37,694 nt of DNA from assembly GCA_031285295.1 (NCBI GenBank), contig JAITWK010000018.1, positions 1-37,694 on the forward strand. Reading direction: 5' to 3'. Of the stretch, positions 5,959 through 14,879 are shown one piece after another. The first letter of the stretch is position 1, and each line of letters starts with the position of its first letter. The notes below the pieces were generated by a model. That model did no database searches. It was not told the DNA's origin and saw only the letters and a list, made by a program, of their open reading frames with translations. The position numbers and the translations under genes are program-made. Source of the stretch: Deltaproteobacteria bacterium. GTDB taxonomy: Bacteria > Desulfobacterota > Desulfovibrionia > Desulfovibrionales > Desulfovibrionaceae.

Positions 5959-8538
5959 TCACATCGAATTGATTTTGTTGCGATATGCCACAATACCGGC
6001 GGCGATGCCATCGGCCAGGCTGGAGAGGTATTTTTTATTTTTCAGCCGGGCCACGTCGCTGCTGTTGGAAAGATAACCCACCTCAAACAGGAAGGCAGGC
6101 ATTTTCGCGCCCATAAGCACAAAGAAGGGCGCCGAGCGCACGCCGTTGTCCTTTACTGAAAAACCGCCGCGCCGCAACTGGCTCAGGGTGTTTTGCTGCA
6201 CCAGCCCGGCCAGGGTGCGCGATTCGTCGCGCTTGGAATTGCGGGTAAGGTCGCTGAGAATGAACTGCAAATCGCTGGTGGCCTTAACATCCACCGCGTT
6301 TTCCCTGGCCGCCACCACCGAGGCGGCATCACTGCGGGCCGCATCCAGATAGTAGGTTTCCACCCCGCTGAGCTTTTTGTTGGTGCTGGAGTTTACGTGC
6401 AGCGAAATGAGAATATCCGCCTTGCGCTCGTTGGCAAACGTGGTGCGGTCTTTCAGGGCCTGGTAGCGGTTGTCGGAGCGGGTGTAAATAACCTTGAAGC
6501 CCTTTTGTTGCAGACGCTGCCCCAGCGCCTTGGCCAGATCCAGCGTGTACCGGCTTTCGGTTATACCGTTGCCCACCGCGCCGGGGTCCTTGCCGCCGTG
6601 TCCGGCATCAATGGCCACGGTTTTTATGCTCAGTCCCAGTTGCTCGACCAGGCTGCCAGCGGGCTTTGATCCGGAAGCACCTGTGCTGACTGGCTTTGAT
6701 CCGGAAGCCGCCCCGGAGGTTTGCCGGGCGCTTCCCGCCTTGTCCAAAGCAATGCCCCCGGCCAGCATCGAGGCAGCGCTTACTTCCACCCTGATGCGAT
6801 AAGGATTGTAAAGGGCGGAAACCTTGTAGGAGCGGGCCTGACCCAAATCCAGCACCAGACGCGCGGTGTTTTTGTCCGCCTGGGCCATTGTGATTGCGCT
6901 GACCGGCAGGCCGGAAAACTCCAGGTTTTTCCGGACGCTTTTATCCAGAACGGAACTTAGAAAATCAAGCTGGATACGACCGGAGCCTCCGGCTTGCTCA
7001 GATCCGGAGCCGCTGTCACGCGCGGGCAGGGTGGCGCGGCGGTATTTTGCCTTGCCGGAAAATTCAATCGTAAGCGTAAATTTGTTCTTGTCGCCCTGCC
7101 ACGAAAGATGGCGCAAAAGTCCGCCGGAACCTTGGGCGGCGGCCTTTTGGTTGCCGCTGGAGCCGCTGATTTGTGTGCTTCCGCCAGACGTTTGTGCTGC
7201 GCTTGGTTTGTTTTCGGAGGACTGGGCGGCTACTGCGCCGGATGGTGAGCCGTTGCCAAGACGCGCAAGCAGGGCATTGGCCTTGCTTTGCATATCGCCG
7301 TTGGGGTAGCGGCTAAGAATGCGCATGGCCGTCTCTTTGGCTTCCGCTGGCTGATCGGTGTGATCGGCCAGAATTTCCGCCCGGCGGTATAAGGCATCGT
7401 CCGCCAGTGAACTGGCCGGATATTTTTCCGCCACAGTTGCGTAAAGGGCTACGGCTTCGCGCCAGTCAGCCCCGGATTTTGAGCGATCAGCCAGTTCGGC
7501 ACGGCAACGCGCGGCCTGATAAGCGGATTTGTCGGCGTAGGAACCGCCCGGCGCGGTCTGCTCGGCTTTCAAAAAATTCTTTTCCAGATTTTCCCATACA
7601 TCGCGATGGCCGGCGCGGTTGTTTTTACCGGAAATCAGCCCGCGCCAGGTTTCGGCGGCGCTTTCATATTGCTTGCGCTGGTTTGTTTGGGCGGCGGCAG
7701 TAGGCTTGGGCGGTTTGGGGGTATTTGTGGCAGCTTGCCCGGCGGGCTTTGGCTTTTGTGCGGCTGCTGCTGGCGCGGCAGCAGCAGGGGCAGAGTAAGT
7801 TGTTGATGCGCTCTGGGCGGTGGTGTTTTGCGAAGCCGCGTTCCGTTCGGCAGCGCTTTCGTCTTCAACCGCAGAAGCGGGAACCGGAATGTTGCGCCGG
7901 ACAAAAGCGCCGTTGTTTTCCAGACGCTCGCGCAGGATATTGGCTTCGGCAGCCATGTCACTGTCGGGATACTGCATGAGCAACTGATCCAGCACCTTGA
8001 CTGCCGCCGCTTTATCCCCCAGCGGCCCGGAGAGCAGCATGGCCTGATTGTACATGGCGTTGTCGGCCAGGGCGTTGCGCGGATATTCCTGGGCCATGCG
8101 GCTGTAAAGCCTTATAGCTTCCTGCCAGTCGGCCCTGCTTTTGGAGCGGTCAGCCAGTTCTTCTCTGGATCTGGCCTGATAAAAAAAGGCCTCGGCCGCG
8201 AAGGAACCCTTGCCGTTGCGGATGCGGGCAAAGTCGGCCTCCACCTTTTCCCAGGGCTGGCGCTGCGTGCTTTTGACCTTGTCCTGGCCCAGCTTTTCAA
8301 AATTGGCGATAGCCTGACTGAAGGCCTCATGCTGGCTTGCTGCCAGGGCTGATTGGCCCGGCAAGGCGAAAATAAACAGGAACGCGGCCAATAAGAGCAA
8401 TCCGGGCAATACCCGGACAGGCAAGAGCAGACCGGGTAGCCCCCGGACAGGCAAGCACAGGCCGGATAACCTCTGGCTTGGCAGGGGCAGGCCGGGTAAT
8501 CTTCGGCTGGGTAATAATATGTTCGGCAACACTGGCAT
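5959..8538 (-). CDS. N-acetylmuramoyl-L-alanine amidase with TPR-like repeats and AMIN domain
   Basis: This 859-residue secreted cell-wall hydrolase cuts the bond between N-acetylmuramic acid and the stem peptide. The amidase_3 domain (about 635-855) shows the zinc site: AIDAGHGGKDPG (His near 646), Glu in ESRY (near 658), SLHVNS (His near 713), and the catalytic Glu in FEVGY (near 818). Before it lies an AMIN domain (about 473-590), which targets septal peptidoglycan in AmiC-type enzymes. Two related TPR-like blocks (about 95-215 and 313-425) share ELADRSKS-x-ADW and look like an internal duplication. They are joined by an Ala/Pro/Gln-rich linker. A hydrophobic signal segment ends near ALA|AS (about residue 67). 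Residues 4-53 are a tandem repeat. The ATG at 8538 has no clear ribosome site, so the start is uncertain. Confidence 0.88.
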   Translation of the reverse strand: MPVLPNILLPSRRLPGLPLPSQRLSGLCLPVRGLPGLLLPVRVLPGLLLLAAFLFIFALPGQSALAASQHEAFSQAIANFEKLGQDKVKSTQRQPWEKVEADFARIRNGKGSFAAEAFFYQARSREELADRSKSRADWQEAIRLYSRMAQEYPRNALADNAMYNQAMLLSGPLGDKAAAVKVLDQLLMQYPDSDMAAEANILRERLENNGAFVRRNIPVPASAVEDESAAERNAASQNTTAQSASTTYSAPAAAAPAAAAQKPKPAGQAATNTPKPPKPTAAAQTNQRKQYESAAETWRGLISGKNNRAGHRDVWENLEKNFLKAEQTAPGGSYADKSAYQAARCRAELADRSKSGADWREAVALYATVAEKYPASSLADDALYRRAEILADHTDQPAEAKETAMRILSRYPNGDMQSKANALLARLGNGSPSGAVAAQSSENKPSAAQTSGGSTQISGSSGNQKAAAQGSGGLLRHLSWQGDKNKFTLTIEFSGKAKYRRATLPARDSGSGSEQAGGSGRIQLDFLSSVLDKSVRKNLEFSGLPVSAITMAQADKNTARLVLDLGQARSYKVSALYNPYRIRVEVSAASMLAGGIALDKAGSARQTSGAASGSKPVSTGASGSKPAGSLVEQLGLSIKTVAIDAGHGGKDPGAVGNGITESRYTLDLAKALGQRLQQKGFKVIYTRSDNRYQALKDRTTFANERKADILISLHVNSSTNKKLSGVETYYLDAARSDAASVVAARENAVDVKATSDLQFILSDLTRNSKRDESRTLAGLVQQNTLSQLRRGGFSVKDNGVRSAPFFVLMGAKMPAFLFEVGYLSNSSDVARLKNKKYLSSLADGIAAGIVAYRNKINSM
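8380..8529 (-). repeat. five 30-base tandem repeats at the amidase N-terminus
   Basis: Residues 4-53 of the amidase form five ten-residue units: LPNILLPSRR, LPGLPLPSQR, LSGLCLPVRG, LPGLLLPVRV and the diverged LPGLLLLAAF. The DNA repeats with a 30-base period, so changes in copy number keep the frame. The units lead directly into the hydrophobic core of the signal peptide. Confidence 0.85.
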
Positions 8539-8562
8539 ATTAAGTTTGTTTCACCGGGCAAA

Positions 8563-9153
8563 TCACATTATTATGTTCGCATAAGCCGAGGATAATTGCA
8601 CATTCTGGCGTTTGTAAAACTCAAAACCGCGCTCATTATCCTTAAACGGAATATTTTGCTCTTTATAGAAGGGCAAAGTCAATTCAATCGCCTGCTGCAA
8701 ATATTCCCTTGATGGCTCCAGAGAATCAGCGGGTCTGGTCACAGCCGGAACTTCGCCTTTGGCGCAGGGGCGGGAGCAAACCAGATAACGCCTGCAAGCT
8801 ATTGGCCTTAAAGGATATACCGCGCAACAACCGGCAAAGTTGAACAGGCAGGTGGCAAGCGGCCCGTTCAGTTTTTCGTGCAGGGCGGCCTGGTGTTGCG
8901 GATCCAGTATGTTTTGTACATAAAATTTGATGCCAAGGCATTCAAGGGTGGAAAGCGGAATCACCTGACTGCAACAGGCCGCGCAACCCTTATGGCAGGC
9001 CAGTTTTTTTTCTGATTTTTCCGCCTGCTCAATGGCCTGCGCAACGCTGAAATCAATCAGGGCGTAACAATCCAATAATAAAGGCAGCCACGAATGCTTG
9101 CGCTCGTCACGCGGCAGCCGCAGCCGGAATGCGTTTATATCATTGCTTGACAT
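8563..9153 (-). CDS. YkgJ-like CxxCxxCC cysteine-cluster protein
   Basis: The 196-residue protein has the cluster CHKGCAACC in its first third, then CLFNFAGCCAVYPLRPIACR and a further Cys-rich stretch (YLVCSRPC). This spacing marks the CxxCxxCC family (YkgJ/FliB-like, thought to bind zinc or an iron-sulfur cluster), whose exact role is not known. ATG at 9153 is preferred over 9189: a TATAAT box lies about 10 bases upstream of it, so the longer form would start before the likely transcript. The gene precedes the amidase with a 24-base gap and may be co-transcribed with it. Confidence 0.75.
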   Translation of the reverse strand: MSSNDINAFRLRLPRDERKHSWLPLLLDCYALIDFSVAQAIEQAEKSEKKLACHKGCAACCSQVIPLSTLECLGIKFYVQNILDPQHQAALHEKLNGPLATCLFNFAGCCAVYPLRPIACRRYLVCSRPCAKGEVPAVTRPADSLEPSREYLQQAIELTLPFYKEQNIPFKDNERGFEFYKRQNVQLSSAYANIIM

Positions 9154-9162
9154 GGTGATGCT

Positions 9163-9168
9163 ATTATA
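9163..9168 (-). promoter_or_regulatory. -10 box (TATAAT) upstream of the cysteine-cluster gene
   Basis: A perfect TATAAT on the minus strand lies 9 bases before the ATG at 9153. TTGCGC 15 bases farther upstream is a weak -35 candidate. The 5' leader would be very short, which fits the lack of a good ribosome binding site. Confidence 0.4.
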
Positions 9169-9249
9169 CAGGATTGCTTTATGGCGCAAGGGCGGCAGGG
9201 CCTTATTTTGTCGTGTTCCCCATCAGGCAGTCTTATTTTGCATTCTGCC

Positions 9250-9390
9250 GGTACTACAGGAGTACCTGGCGTAAAAGCAGGCGCTGCCAAACAGACTCAA
9301 GCTGCGGGACCACGAAAATTTTAGCTTTAGCGCATTGCGGCATTTACTTACGGGGCCCAAGCAGTATATGTAGACCGACATACTTTTTTT
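9250..9390 (+). promoter_or_regulatory. possible leader or attenuator of glyQS
   Basis: The stretch before glyQ holds a perfect hairpin GGTACT-ACAGG-AGTACC (9250-9266). Directly before the glyQ ribosome site lies a weaker stem (TATGT/ACATA at 9367-9382) followed by a run of seven T (9384-9390). A terminator-like end so close to the start codon suggests attenuation. No convincing T-box signature or promoter was found. Confidence 0.3.
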
Positions 9391-9403
9391 CGGAGCATCG
9401 ACC

Positions 9404-10297
9404 ATGAACTTCCAGAACCTCATTCTGACCTTGCAGGATTTTTGGGGCAAGCGCGGCTGCTCAATTCAGCAGCCATACGACATAGAATGCGGCGCGGGCA
9501 CCTTCAATACCGCCACTTTTTTGCGCGTTAACGGGCCGGAGCCCTGGAACGCGGCCTATGTCGAACCGTCCCGCCGTCCCAAGGATGGCCGTTACGGCGA
9601 AAACCCCAACCGGTTGCAACATTACTTCCAGTTTCAGGTGATCATGAAGCCCTCGCCGGATAACATTCAGGAAATGTATCTGGACAGCCTGCGCACCCTG
9701 GGTATTGATCCGGCTGAACACGACATCCGTTTTGTGGAGGATGACTGGGAATCGCCCACTCTGGGGGCCTGGGGCCTGGGCTGGGAAGTCTGGCTCAACG
9801 GCATGGAAGTGACGCAGTTTACCTACTTTCAGCAGGTTGGCGGGGTGGAGCTTGCGCCGATAAGCGTGGAGATTACCTACGGGCTGGAACGCCTGGCCAT
9901 GTATATGCAGGAAAAGGAATCCGTTTACGATCTCATGTGGAGCGACACGGTAACCTACGGGCAAATTTATCATCAGAACGAGGTGGAACAGTCGCGCTTC
10001 AACTTTGAAGAAAGCGATTCTGAACTGCTGCTGCGTCATTTCAGCGATTTTGAGTCTCAGGCCAGGCGCATGGCCGAACTGGGGCTGGTAATGCCCGCCT
10101 ACGATTACACCTTGAAGTGTTCGCATACCTTCAACCTGCTGGACGCGCGTGGCGCTATTTCCATTACCGAGCGGGCCGCCTACATCGGGCGGGTACGCGC
10201 TATTGCCTCGGCTGTGTCCAGGCTTTACACCGAGCAACGGGCGAACATGGGGCATCCCATGATGGGAACCGGAATTAAAGGAAATTGCAATGGCTGA
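9404..10297 (+). CDS. glyQ: glycyl-tRNA synthetase alpha subunit
   Basis: The 297-residue protein starts [20 protein letters not shown] and continues with [20 protein letters not shown] and the [17 protein letters not shown] motif, unmistakable for the alpha subunit of the bacterial alpha2-beta2 enzyme. This subunit carries the class II catalytic core that activates glycine and loads tRNA-Gly. Length matches the family (about 300). GGAG lies before the ATG. The beta-subunit gene follows with an 8-base overlap, which suggests translational coupling and balanced expression of the two chains. Confidence 0.97.
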   Translation: MNFQNLILTLQDFWGKRGCSIQQPYDIECGAGTFNTATFLRVNGPEPWNAAYVEPSRRPKDGRYGENPNRLQHYFQFQVIMKPSPDNIQEMYLDSLRTLGIDPAEHDIRFVEDDWESPTLGAWGLGWEVWLNGMEVTQFTYFQQVGGVELAPISVEITYGLERLAMYMQEKESVYDLMWSDTVTYGQIYHQNEVEQSRFNFEESDSELLLRHFSDFESQARRMAELGLVMPAYDYTLKCSHTFNLLDARGAISITERAAYIGRVRAIASAVSRLYTEQRANMGHPMMGTGIKGNCNG

Positions 10298-12461
10298 TTT
10301 TGTATTTGAAATAGGCACTGAAGAACTTCCGGCCCGCTTTCAGCCCAGTGTGGAAAGCGAACTGCGCGATAAATTTACCACCGGCCTGCAAGGCGCTGGC
10401 CTGCCTTTTGAGCGGCTGGAAGTTTTTGGCACGCCCCGGCGTTCGGTGGTTTACATTTCCGGTTTGGCGGCCCAAACCGCCTTGGGCGAGGAACTGGTCA
10501 TGGGGCCGCCGGTTCGGGTGGCTTTTGATGCCGAAGGCAAGCCGACCAAAGCTGGCGAGGGTTTTGCCCGCACTCAGGGCGTGGATATTGCCCAGGCCTT
10601 TAAAGTTAACAACGAAAAAGGCGAATACCTGGCTGTGCGCAAGCAGACCGGCGGCGAAAGCGCCATGGATTTTTTCACCCGCTTTTGCCCGGAAGTTTTG
10701 AATACGCTTAATTTTCCCAAGCGCATGCGCTGGGGCAGCGGCTCTTTCAGCTTTGCCCGCCCCTTGCGCTGGCTGTTGATTCTGCTGGATGATCAGATAG
10801 TGCCGGTTGAGGTTGGCGGCGTTAAAAGCGGCCGCCTTACGCACGGTCACCGGGTGCATGGCCCCGGTCCCTTTGAATTGGATACCGCCGTCAATTACTT
10901 TGAACTGATGCGCGTCAAGTGTCAGGTAATAGTTTCCGCTGCCGAGCGCCGCGCCATGATCGTGGCGCAGGGCAACGAACTGGCTGCCCTGGCTGGCGGT
11001 AAGGTGCTCTGGAAGGATTCGCTGCTGGACGAGGTGCAGGGACTTTGCGAACATCCCGTGCCGCTGCTGGGTTCTTTTGACCCCTCTTTTCTGGAAATTC
11101 CTTCCGAAGTGCTGATCACCAGTATGGAAGTGCATCAAAAAAGCTTTGGCCTGGTACGGGCTGACACGGATCCGGGCGATCCCGCCCAGCCGGTTTTGGC
11201 GGGCGAGTTGATGCCGCACTTCCTTACCGTGCTGAATATGCGGCCCAAATCTGAAGCACTGGTGCGCAAAGGCTGGGAACGGGTGCTGCGCGCCCGTCTG
11301 GAAGACGGACGCTTTTTCTGGAAAGCGGATTTGGCTTCTGGTTTCGATGTTTGGCTGGACAAGCTGGACAAGGTAATCTTTTTGGCCCAACTGGGCAGCA
11401 TGGGCGATAAAACCCGCCGCCTGAGCCAGTTGAGCGGTTGGTTGGCCGAGCGCCTGCTTGAACAGACGGGCGGGCATGCGGCTGAAGGACTTGTTGCTGC
11501 CGACGCCGCCAGAGCCGGACGTTTAGCCAAGGCGGATCTGGTCTCGGAAATGGTTGGCGAATTTGATACTCTGCAAGGGGTCATGGGCGGTATTTATGCC
11601 TTGCGCAAAGGCGAAAGCCCGGCAGTGGCCGGGGCTTTGGCCGAACAATACTTGCCTGCCGGGCCGGATAGCCCGTTGCCGCAAAGCCTTGGCGGCGCGA
11701 TTCTTTCCATCGCGGATAAAGCCGATACCCTGGCCGGCTGTTTCAGCCTTGGACATGTGCCCACGGGCGCAGCGGATCCTTTTGGTCTGCGGCGTTGTGC
11801 TTTGGGTATAGCCCGCATTATTGAAGACAGAAAATTACGCCTGGATGTGGCGGAAATTTTTCAAAAGGCTCTGGATGAATATCTGGAAGAGAGCCTGGAC
11901 AGTCATAACCCGATGGTTGGCAAATATTCTCCGGGCAAGGTGCTGGAAGATCTCAAGGAGTTTTTTGCCCTGCGCCTGAAAAACCATTTTATCGCCCAGG
12001 GTGCGGAAACTCTGTTTGTTGAAGCCATTCTGGCCGCCGGGTCCGGCGATGCCTGGGCCGCTGGTGCCCGTCTTGCCGCTTTGCGCCGTTTCAGCGCCAG
12101 GCCGGATTTTGGCGCGGCAGTGCTTACCTTCAAGCGGGCGGCCAATATTATCCGCAAACAGGGGCAGGAAATGGAGCTGGACGGCAAATTCAGGGCGGAT
12201 CTGCTTCAGGAAGAAGCGGAAAAGCAACTGGCGGCCAGCCTGGAAAAACTCATGCCCACTTTTGATAAGCTTTGGGCCGAGGATCGCTTTGACGATCTTT
12301 TTGATCTGCTTTACGAACTTAAACCCGGCGTGGATAACTTTTTCAGCAAGGTCATGGTTATGGCCGAGGATAAGGAACTGCGCCACAATAGGCTTAATTT
12401 GTTGCAGGCTTTGGTGAATTGCCTGCGCAAGCTGGCGGATTTTGACGCCTTGCAGATGTAG
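10290..12461 (+). CDS. glyS: glycyl-tRNA synthetase beta subunit
   Basis: The 723-residue protein starts [17 protein letters not shown], the standard opening of GlyS. It contains [15 protein letters not shown], the FPKRMRW motif and the C-terminal anticodon-binding region (DALRIL-type helices, with [17 protein letters not shown] near the end). The beta subunit recognises tRNA-Gly and completes the alpha2-beta2 synthetase. It is slightly longer than the E. coli protein (689), with insertions in the middle region. The ATG lies inside the last codons of glyQ. An 11-bp terminator hairpin follows at 12494. Confidence 0.97.
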   Translation: MADFVFEIGTEELPARFQPSVESELRDKFTTGLQGAGLPFERLEVFGTPRRSVVYISGLAAQTALGEELVMGPPVRVAFDAEGKPTKAGEGFARTQGVDIAQAFKVNNEKGEYLAVRKQTGGESAMDFFTRFCPEVLNTLNFPKRMRWGSGSFSFARPLRWLLILLDDQIVPVEVGGVKSGRLTHGHRVHGPGPFELDTAVNYFELMRVKCQVIVSAAERRAMIVAQGNELAALAGGKVLWKDSLLDEVQGLCEHPVPLLGSFDPSFLEIPSEVLITSMEVHQKSFGLVRADTDPGDPAQPVLAGELMPHFLTVLNMRPKSEALVRKGWERVLRARLEDGRFFWKADLASGFDVWLDKLDKVIFLAQLGSMGDKTRRLSQLSGWLAERLLEQTGGHAAEGLVAADAARAGRLAKADLVSEMVGEFDTLQGVMGGIYALRKGESPAVAGALAEQYLPAGPDSPLPQSLGGAILSIADKADTLAGCFSLGHVPTGAADPFGLRRCALGIARIIEDRKLRLDVAEIFQKALDEYLEESLDSHNPMVGKYSPGKVLEDLKEFFALRLKNHFIAQGAETLFVEAILAAGSGDAWAAGARLAALRRFSARPDFGAAVLTFKRAANIIRKQGQEMELDGKFRADLLQEEAEKQLAASLEKLMPTFDKLWAEDRFDDLFDLLYELKPGVDNFFSKVMVMAEDKELRHNRLNLLQALVNCLRKLADFDALQM

Positions 12462-12493
12462 ATAAGGGGGCGCGGCCCCTGTGTACCCATTTT

Positions 12494-12523
12494 GCAAAAG
12501 CGGCGAAAGCCGCTTTTGCTGTT
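12494..12523. terminator. terminator between convergent glyS and the LTA-synthase-like gene
   Basis: An 11-bp perfect stem, GCAAAAGCGGC (12494-12504) with 12509-12519, closes a GAAA tetraloop, followed by TGTTT on the plus strand. The T-rich arm works in either direction, so it may serve both convergent genes. Confidence 0.8.
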
Positions 12524-14577
12524 TAAAATCTTTGCCCGCTAACTCTGGCATTGATTTGCCAGCGCAGAAGCTTGGGGTAGGCGCGTATTTTTTCCGTCAA
12601 TTCAGGTTCGTTTGTTGGTACGCTGTTTTTGCCGAGCAACAGGCCCTCGGTACCAAAATGCCCTTCATATGGACGTAGCGGCATGGCCCAGCGGTGCAGC
12701 AGTTGCGGCGAACCGGCGAAATAAGCGCCGTTGCTGTCAATCCAGATGCGTTCGTTGTAGCCAAAGGCGCGGCTGGGGTCGTCTTTTTCCGCCAGCAGAT
12801 TACGCCCGCCCAAGGCCAGGTATTCAGCGTTGGAAAGGCTTAACGCGTACAGGGTGGGCAAAATATCCTTGTGCGATCCCGGTCTTGTCTCGTCAAAGCG
12901 CAGCGGCGTTTGGCTTTTGATTTCTTCCGGCACATAAAGATAGAGCGGCACGCCAAGGTTGAGGGCCTGCTCCATGGGCTCAAAGGATTTCAGGCGGCGC
13001 ATCTGATGATCGCCGGTAGCGGCCACCAGAGTTTTACTGCCAGCGGCAGAAGCTTTGAGCCCGCTGAGGAAATCGCCAAAAGCATTGGCCGCATACTGGA
13101 AGGTATGCATTATTTCGGTCTGCTCAATGCCGCCATCCTCGGAGTGGGCTTCCACTTCCGGGGTTAGCGCCACCGGGCCGGGCGTGTAGTGCGAGGGTAC
13201 ACGGTATGGCGGGTGGTTGGATGTTGTGAGCAGGCCGATAAAAAGCGGCTGCCCGGCTTCTTCCAGAAGTTTTGCGGCCAATCGGTAGGCGTATTCGTCC
13301 GGTACTCCCCAGGCGGTTATTTCGCGCTGCGCTTCCGGGTAAAGGCGAAGCAGATCGTTTTGATCGTAGAACTTGTCCACGCCCTGCAAGGGCAGGAAGT
13401 TCGCCATATTGCGCCACATCATGTTACCCGGATAAATAAAGACTGTGGAGTACCCGGCTTTTTTATAGGTATCGAACGGCGTGTAACCCAATGAGCTGTT
13501 TTGGGCCGAGGAATGGCTGATATTCTGGGCCGGACTCAGGAAGAACAGGGCAGCCAGAGAGGGCGCGGTGCCGTTGCCTTCGGGCAAGAAGCGCCGGAAC
13601 AGGAAGTCGGCTGCCAAATGCTGGCGTAGCGAACCAAGAAGATCGTTTTGCGGCGGCACGTCCAGGGCCAGCATATTGCTGCCGAAGCTTTCCATCAGCA
13701 CCAGCAGCACATGCGGCGGGTTAGCTGCCAGCCAGGCATTGTCGGGCGTCTTTTCCAGCAGATTCAAACCTGTTTTTTTCAGCAACTCATGGCCGATTGA
13801 GGCGTCAGGCGTTTCAAACACAATATCGTCGGCGTAATCTTCCCAGGCCCATTTAAAGGTAATCAGCCCATTGGGCGTCAGCTTGTTGATAATGGTCAGG
13901 CTGGAGATGTTGGCGTCGTTGCGCCCCAGCGGGAACGTGCTGACGCTGCCTCGGGCGATCAGAAAAAACAGCGCACCGGAAATGATCAGATAGAACAGGG
14001 CGAGCATGGGGCGGCTTTTGGGCTTGCGGTAAAAACGCAGCCCGCGCTCCGCATGGTTCGTTTTGCCGAGCAGCCAGACCGCCGGAAACAGCGGAGCCAG
14101 ACTTAGGCCCAGCAGCAGCAAGCCGATGCGCACTACCGGATAATCATCCCAGATATTGCCAAGCACCGCAGCTTGATCTTCAGCAAAAAAACCAAAGGCG
14201 AAGATGTCGATAAAATTGTGGTAAGTCTGGTAATAGTAGTAGTTGGCAATGGCAAAGAGTGCGGCAGTAAAAGCGGCCAGGATGAACAGCAGCAGGATGA
14301 ACCGCCTGGTGAACCGCCCAAGGCCGCTGAAAAGGTAAAAAAACAGGCCAACTCCCAGCGGCAGCAGCAGCATGATGGCACTTACCCGCGCATCGTAGCG
14401 CAGGCCCATCCACCACATGCGGCCAAGGTCGGCCTCGTACCCGCCCAGAACTTGCGGATCGGCAAAATCGCTGAACATGCAATAGCGCGAGGCCATAAAA
14501 ACCAGAATCAGCCAAATGAGCATGAACCATGTGGCTGTAAGCAATGAACTGATTTTTTGTGAATAGGCGCTGTGCAT
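12523..14577 (-). CDS. LTA-synthase-like membrane phosphoglycerol/phosphoethanolamine transferase
   Basis: The 684-residue protein has about five N-terminal membrane spans (residues 10-210) and an extracytoplasmic alkaline-phosphatase-fold domain (about 285-640). Metal and catalytic features of the LTA synthase/sulfatase family are visible: MESFGSN (Glu296), EGNGTAPS (Thr337 as nucleophile), TSNHPPY (451-458) and TGDH (521-524). In Gram-positive bacteria the family polymerises glycerol phosphate. In Gram-negative bacteria relatives add phosphoglycerol or phosphoethanolamine to periplasmic glucans, lipids or LPS, which is more likely here. The ATG at 14577 lacks a strong ribosome site. Substrate is not predictable. 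Confidence 0.85.
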   Translation of the reverse strand: MHSAYSQKISSLLTATWFMLIWLILVFMASRYCMFSDFADPQVLGGYEADLGRMWWMGLRYDARVSAIMLLLPLGVGLFFYLFSGLGRFTRRFILLLFILAAFTAALFAIANYYYYQTYHNFIDIFAFGFFAEDQAAVLGNIWDDYPVVRIGLLLLGLSLAPLFPAVWLLGKTNHAERGLRFYRKPKSRPMLALFYLIISGALFFLIARGSVSTFPLGRNDANISSLTIINKLTPNGLITFKWAWEDYADDIVFETPDASIGHELLKKTGLNLLEKTPDNAWLAANPPHVLLVLMESFGSNMLALDVPPQNDLLGSLRQHLAADFLFRRFLPEGNGTAPSLAALFFLSPAQNISHSSAQNSSLGYTPFDTYKKAGYSTVFIYPGNMMWRNMANFLPLQGVDKFYDQNDLLRLYPEAQREITAWGVPDEYAYRLAAKLLEEAGQPLFIGLLTTSNHPPYRVPSHYTPGPVALTPEVEAHSEDGGIEQTEIMHTFQYAANAFGDFLSGLKASAAGSKTLVAATGDHQMRRLKSFEPMEQALNLGVPLYLYVPEEIKSQTPLRFDETRPGSHKDILPTLYALSLSNAEYLALGGRNLLAEKDDPSRAFGYNERIWIDSNGAYFAGSPQLLHRWAMPLRPYEGHFGTEGLLLGKNSVPTNEPELTEKIRAYPKLLRWQINARVSGQRF

Positions 14578-14625
14578 GACGATGGAAGTTAATTCATTGG
14601 CGGGGCAAAAACAAGCTGGTAGTAA

Positions 14626-14829
14626 TTAAGGCTTGTTGGCATGCGGCATAGCGGGATTATTAGGAATTTGGACACCATATTTTTTCAGATCAGAGTCTTC
14701 GCAAACAATCAGTCTGGTTCCGGTTTGCTCGGCAATAGGCCGCGCCTCGGCAGAAGCCTTGATCAAGGCTTCTGCCTGCCGCACAAACTCCTGAAATTCG
14801 GGACTGCGTTCAGCCACGTTGTTACCCAT
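14626..14829 (-). CDS. 67-residue protein of unknown function
   Basis: The protein begins MGNNVAERSPEFQEFVRQAE and has a helical first half, then TGTRLIVCEDSDLKKYGVQ with possible short strands. CAGGAG 8 bases before the ATG supports the start. I do not recognise the family. It is the last minus-strand gene of the accessory block beside tRNA-Ser, 50 bases after the nuclease-like gene. A perfect 28-base palindrome lies within it. An antitoxin-like or regulatory role is possible from context only. Confidence 0.55.
   Translation of the reverse strand: MGNNVAERSPEFQEFVRQAEALIKASAEARPIAEQTGTRLIVCEDSDLKKYGVQIPNNPAMPHANKP
14749..14776. repeat. perfect 28-base palindrome inside a small gene
   Basis: GGCAGAAGCCTTGA (14749-14762) is followed directly by its exact reverse complement (14763-14776). 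It lies in the coding part of the 67-residue gene, encoding AEALIKASA. It could form a strong mRNA hairpin or serve as a dimeric protein binding site. Confidence 0.9.
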
Positions 14830-14879
14830 TATTTCGCTCCTGAGTCAACCAATACTAGTGCCAGCCAACCATAAATTCT

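Noticed and set aside
8112..8561. A Cys/Tyr-repeat protein in another frame over the amidase N-terminus
   Set aside because: The 30-base repeats give apparent ten-residue repeats in every frame; the amidase frame alone leads to a signal peptide and domains.
9190..9403. T-box riboswitch before glyQ
   Set aside because: The nearest match (GCGGGACCACG) does not fit the T-box core, and no specifier loop or antiterminator pairing was seen.
12461..12480. A further copy of the GC-rich hairpin element after glyS
   Set aside because: Only a 5-bp GGGGC/GCCCC stem without the shared flanks; too short to count as a copy.
14578..14640. A duplicated tRNA-Ser 3' end marking the far edge of an island
   Set aside because: Only TGGCGG is shared with the tRNA 3' end; this is too short for an attachment site, and no integrase gene is present.
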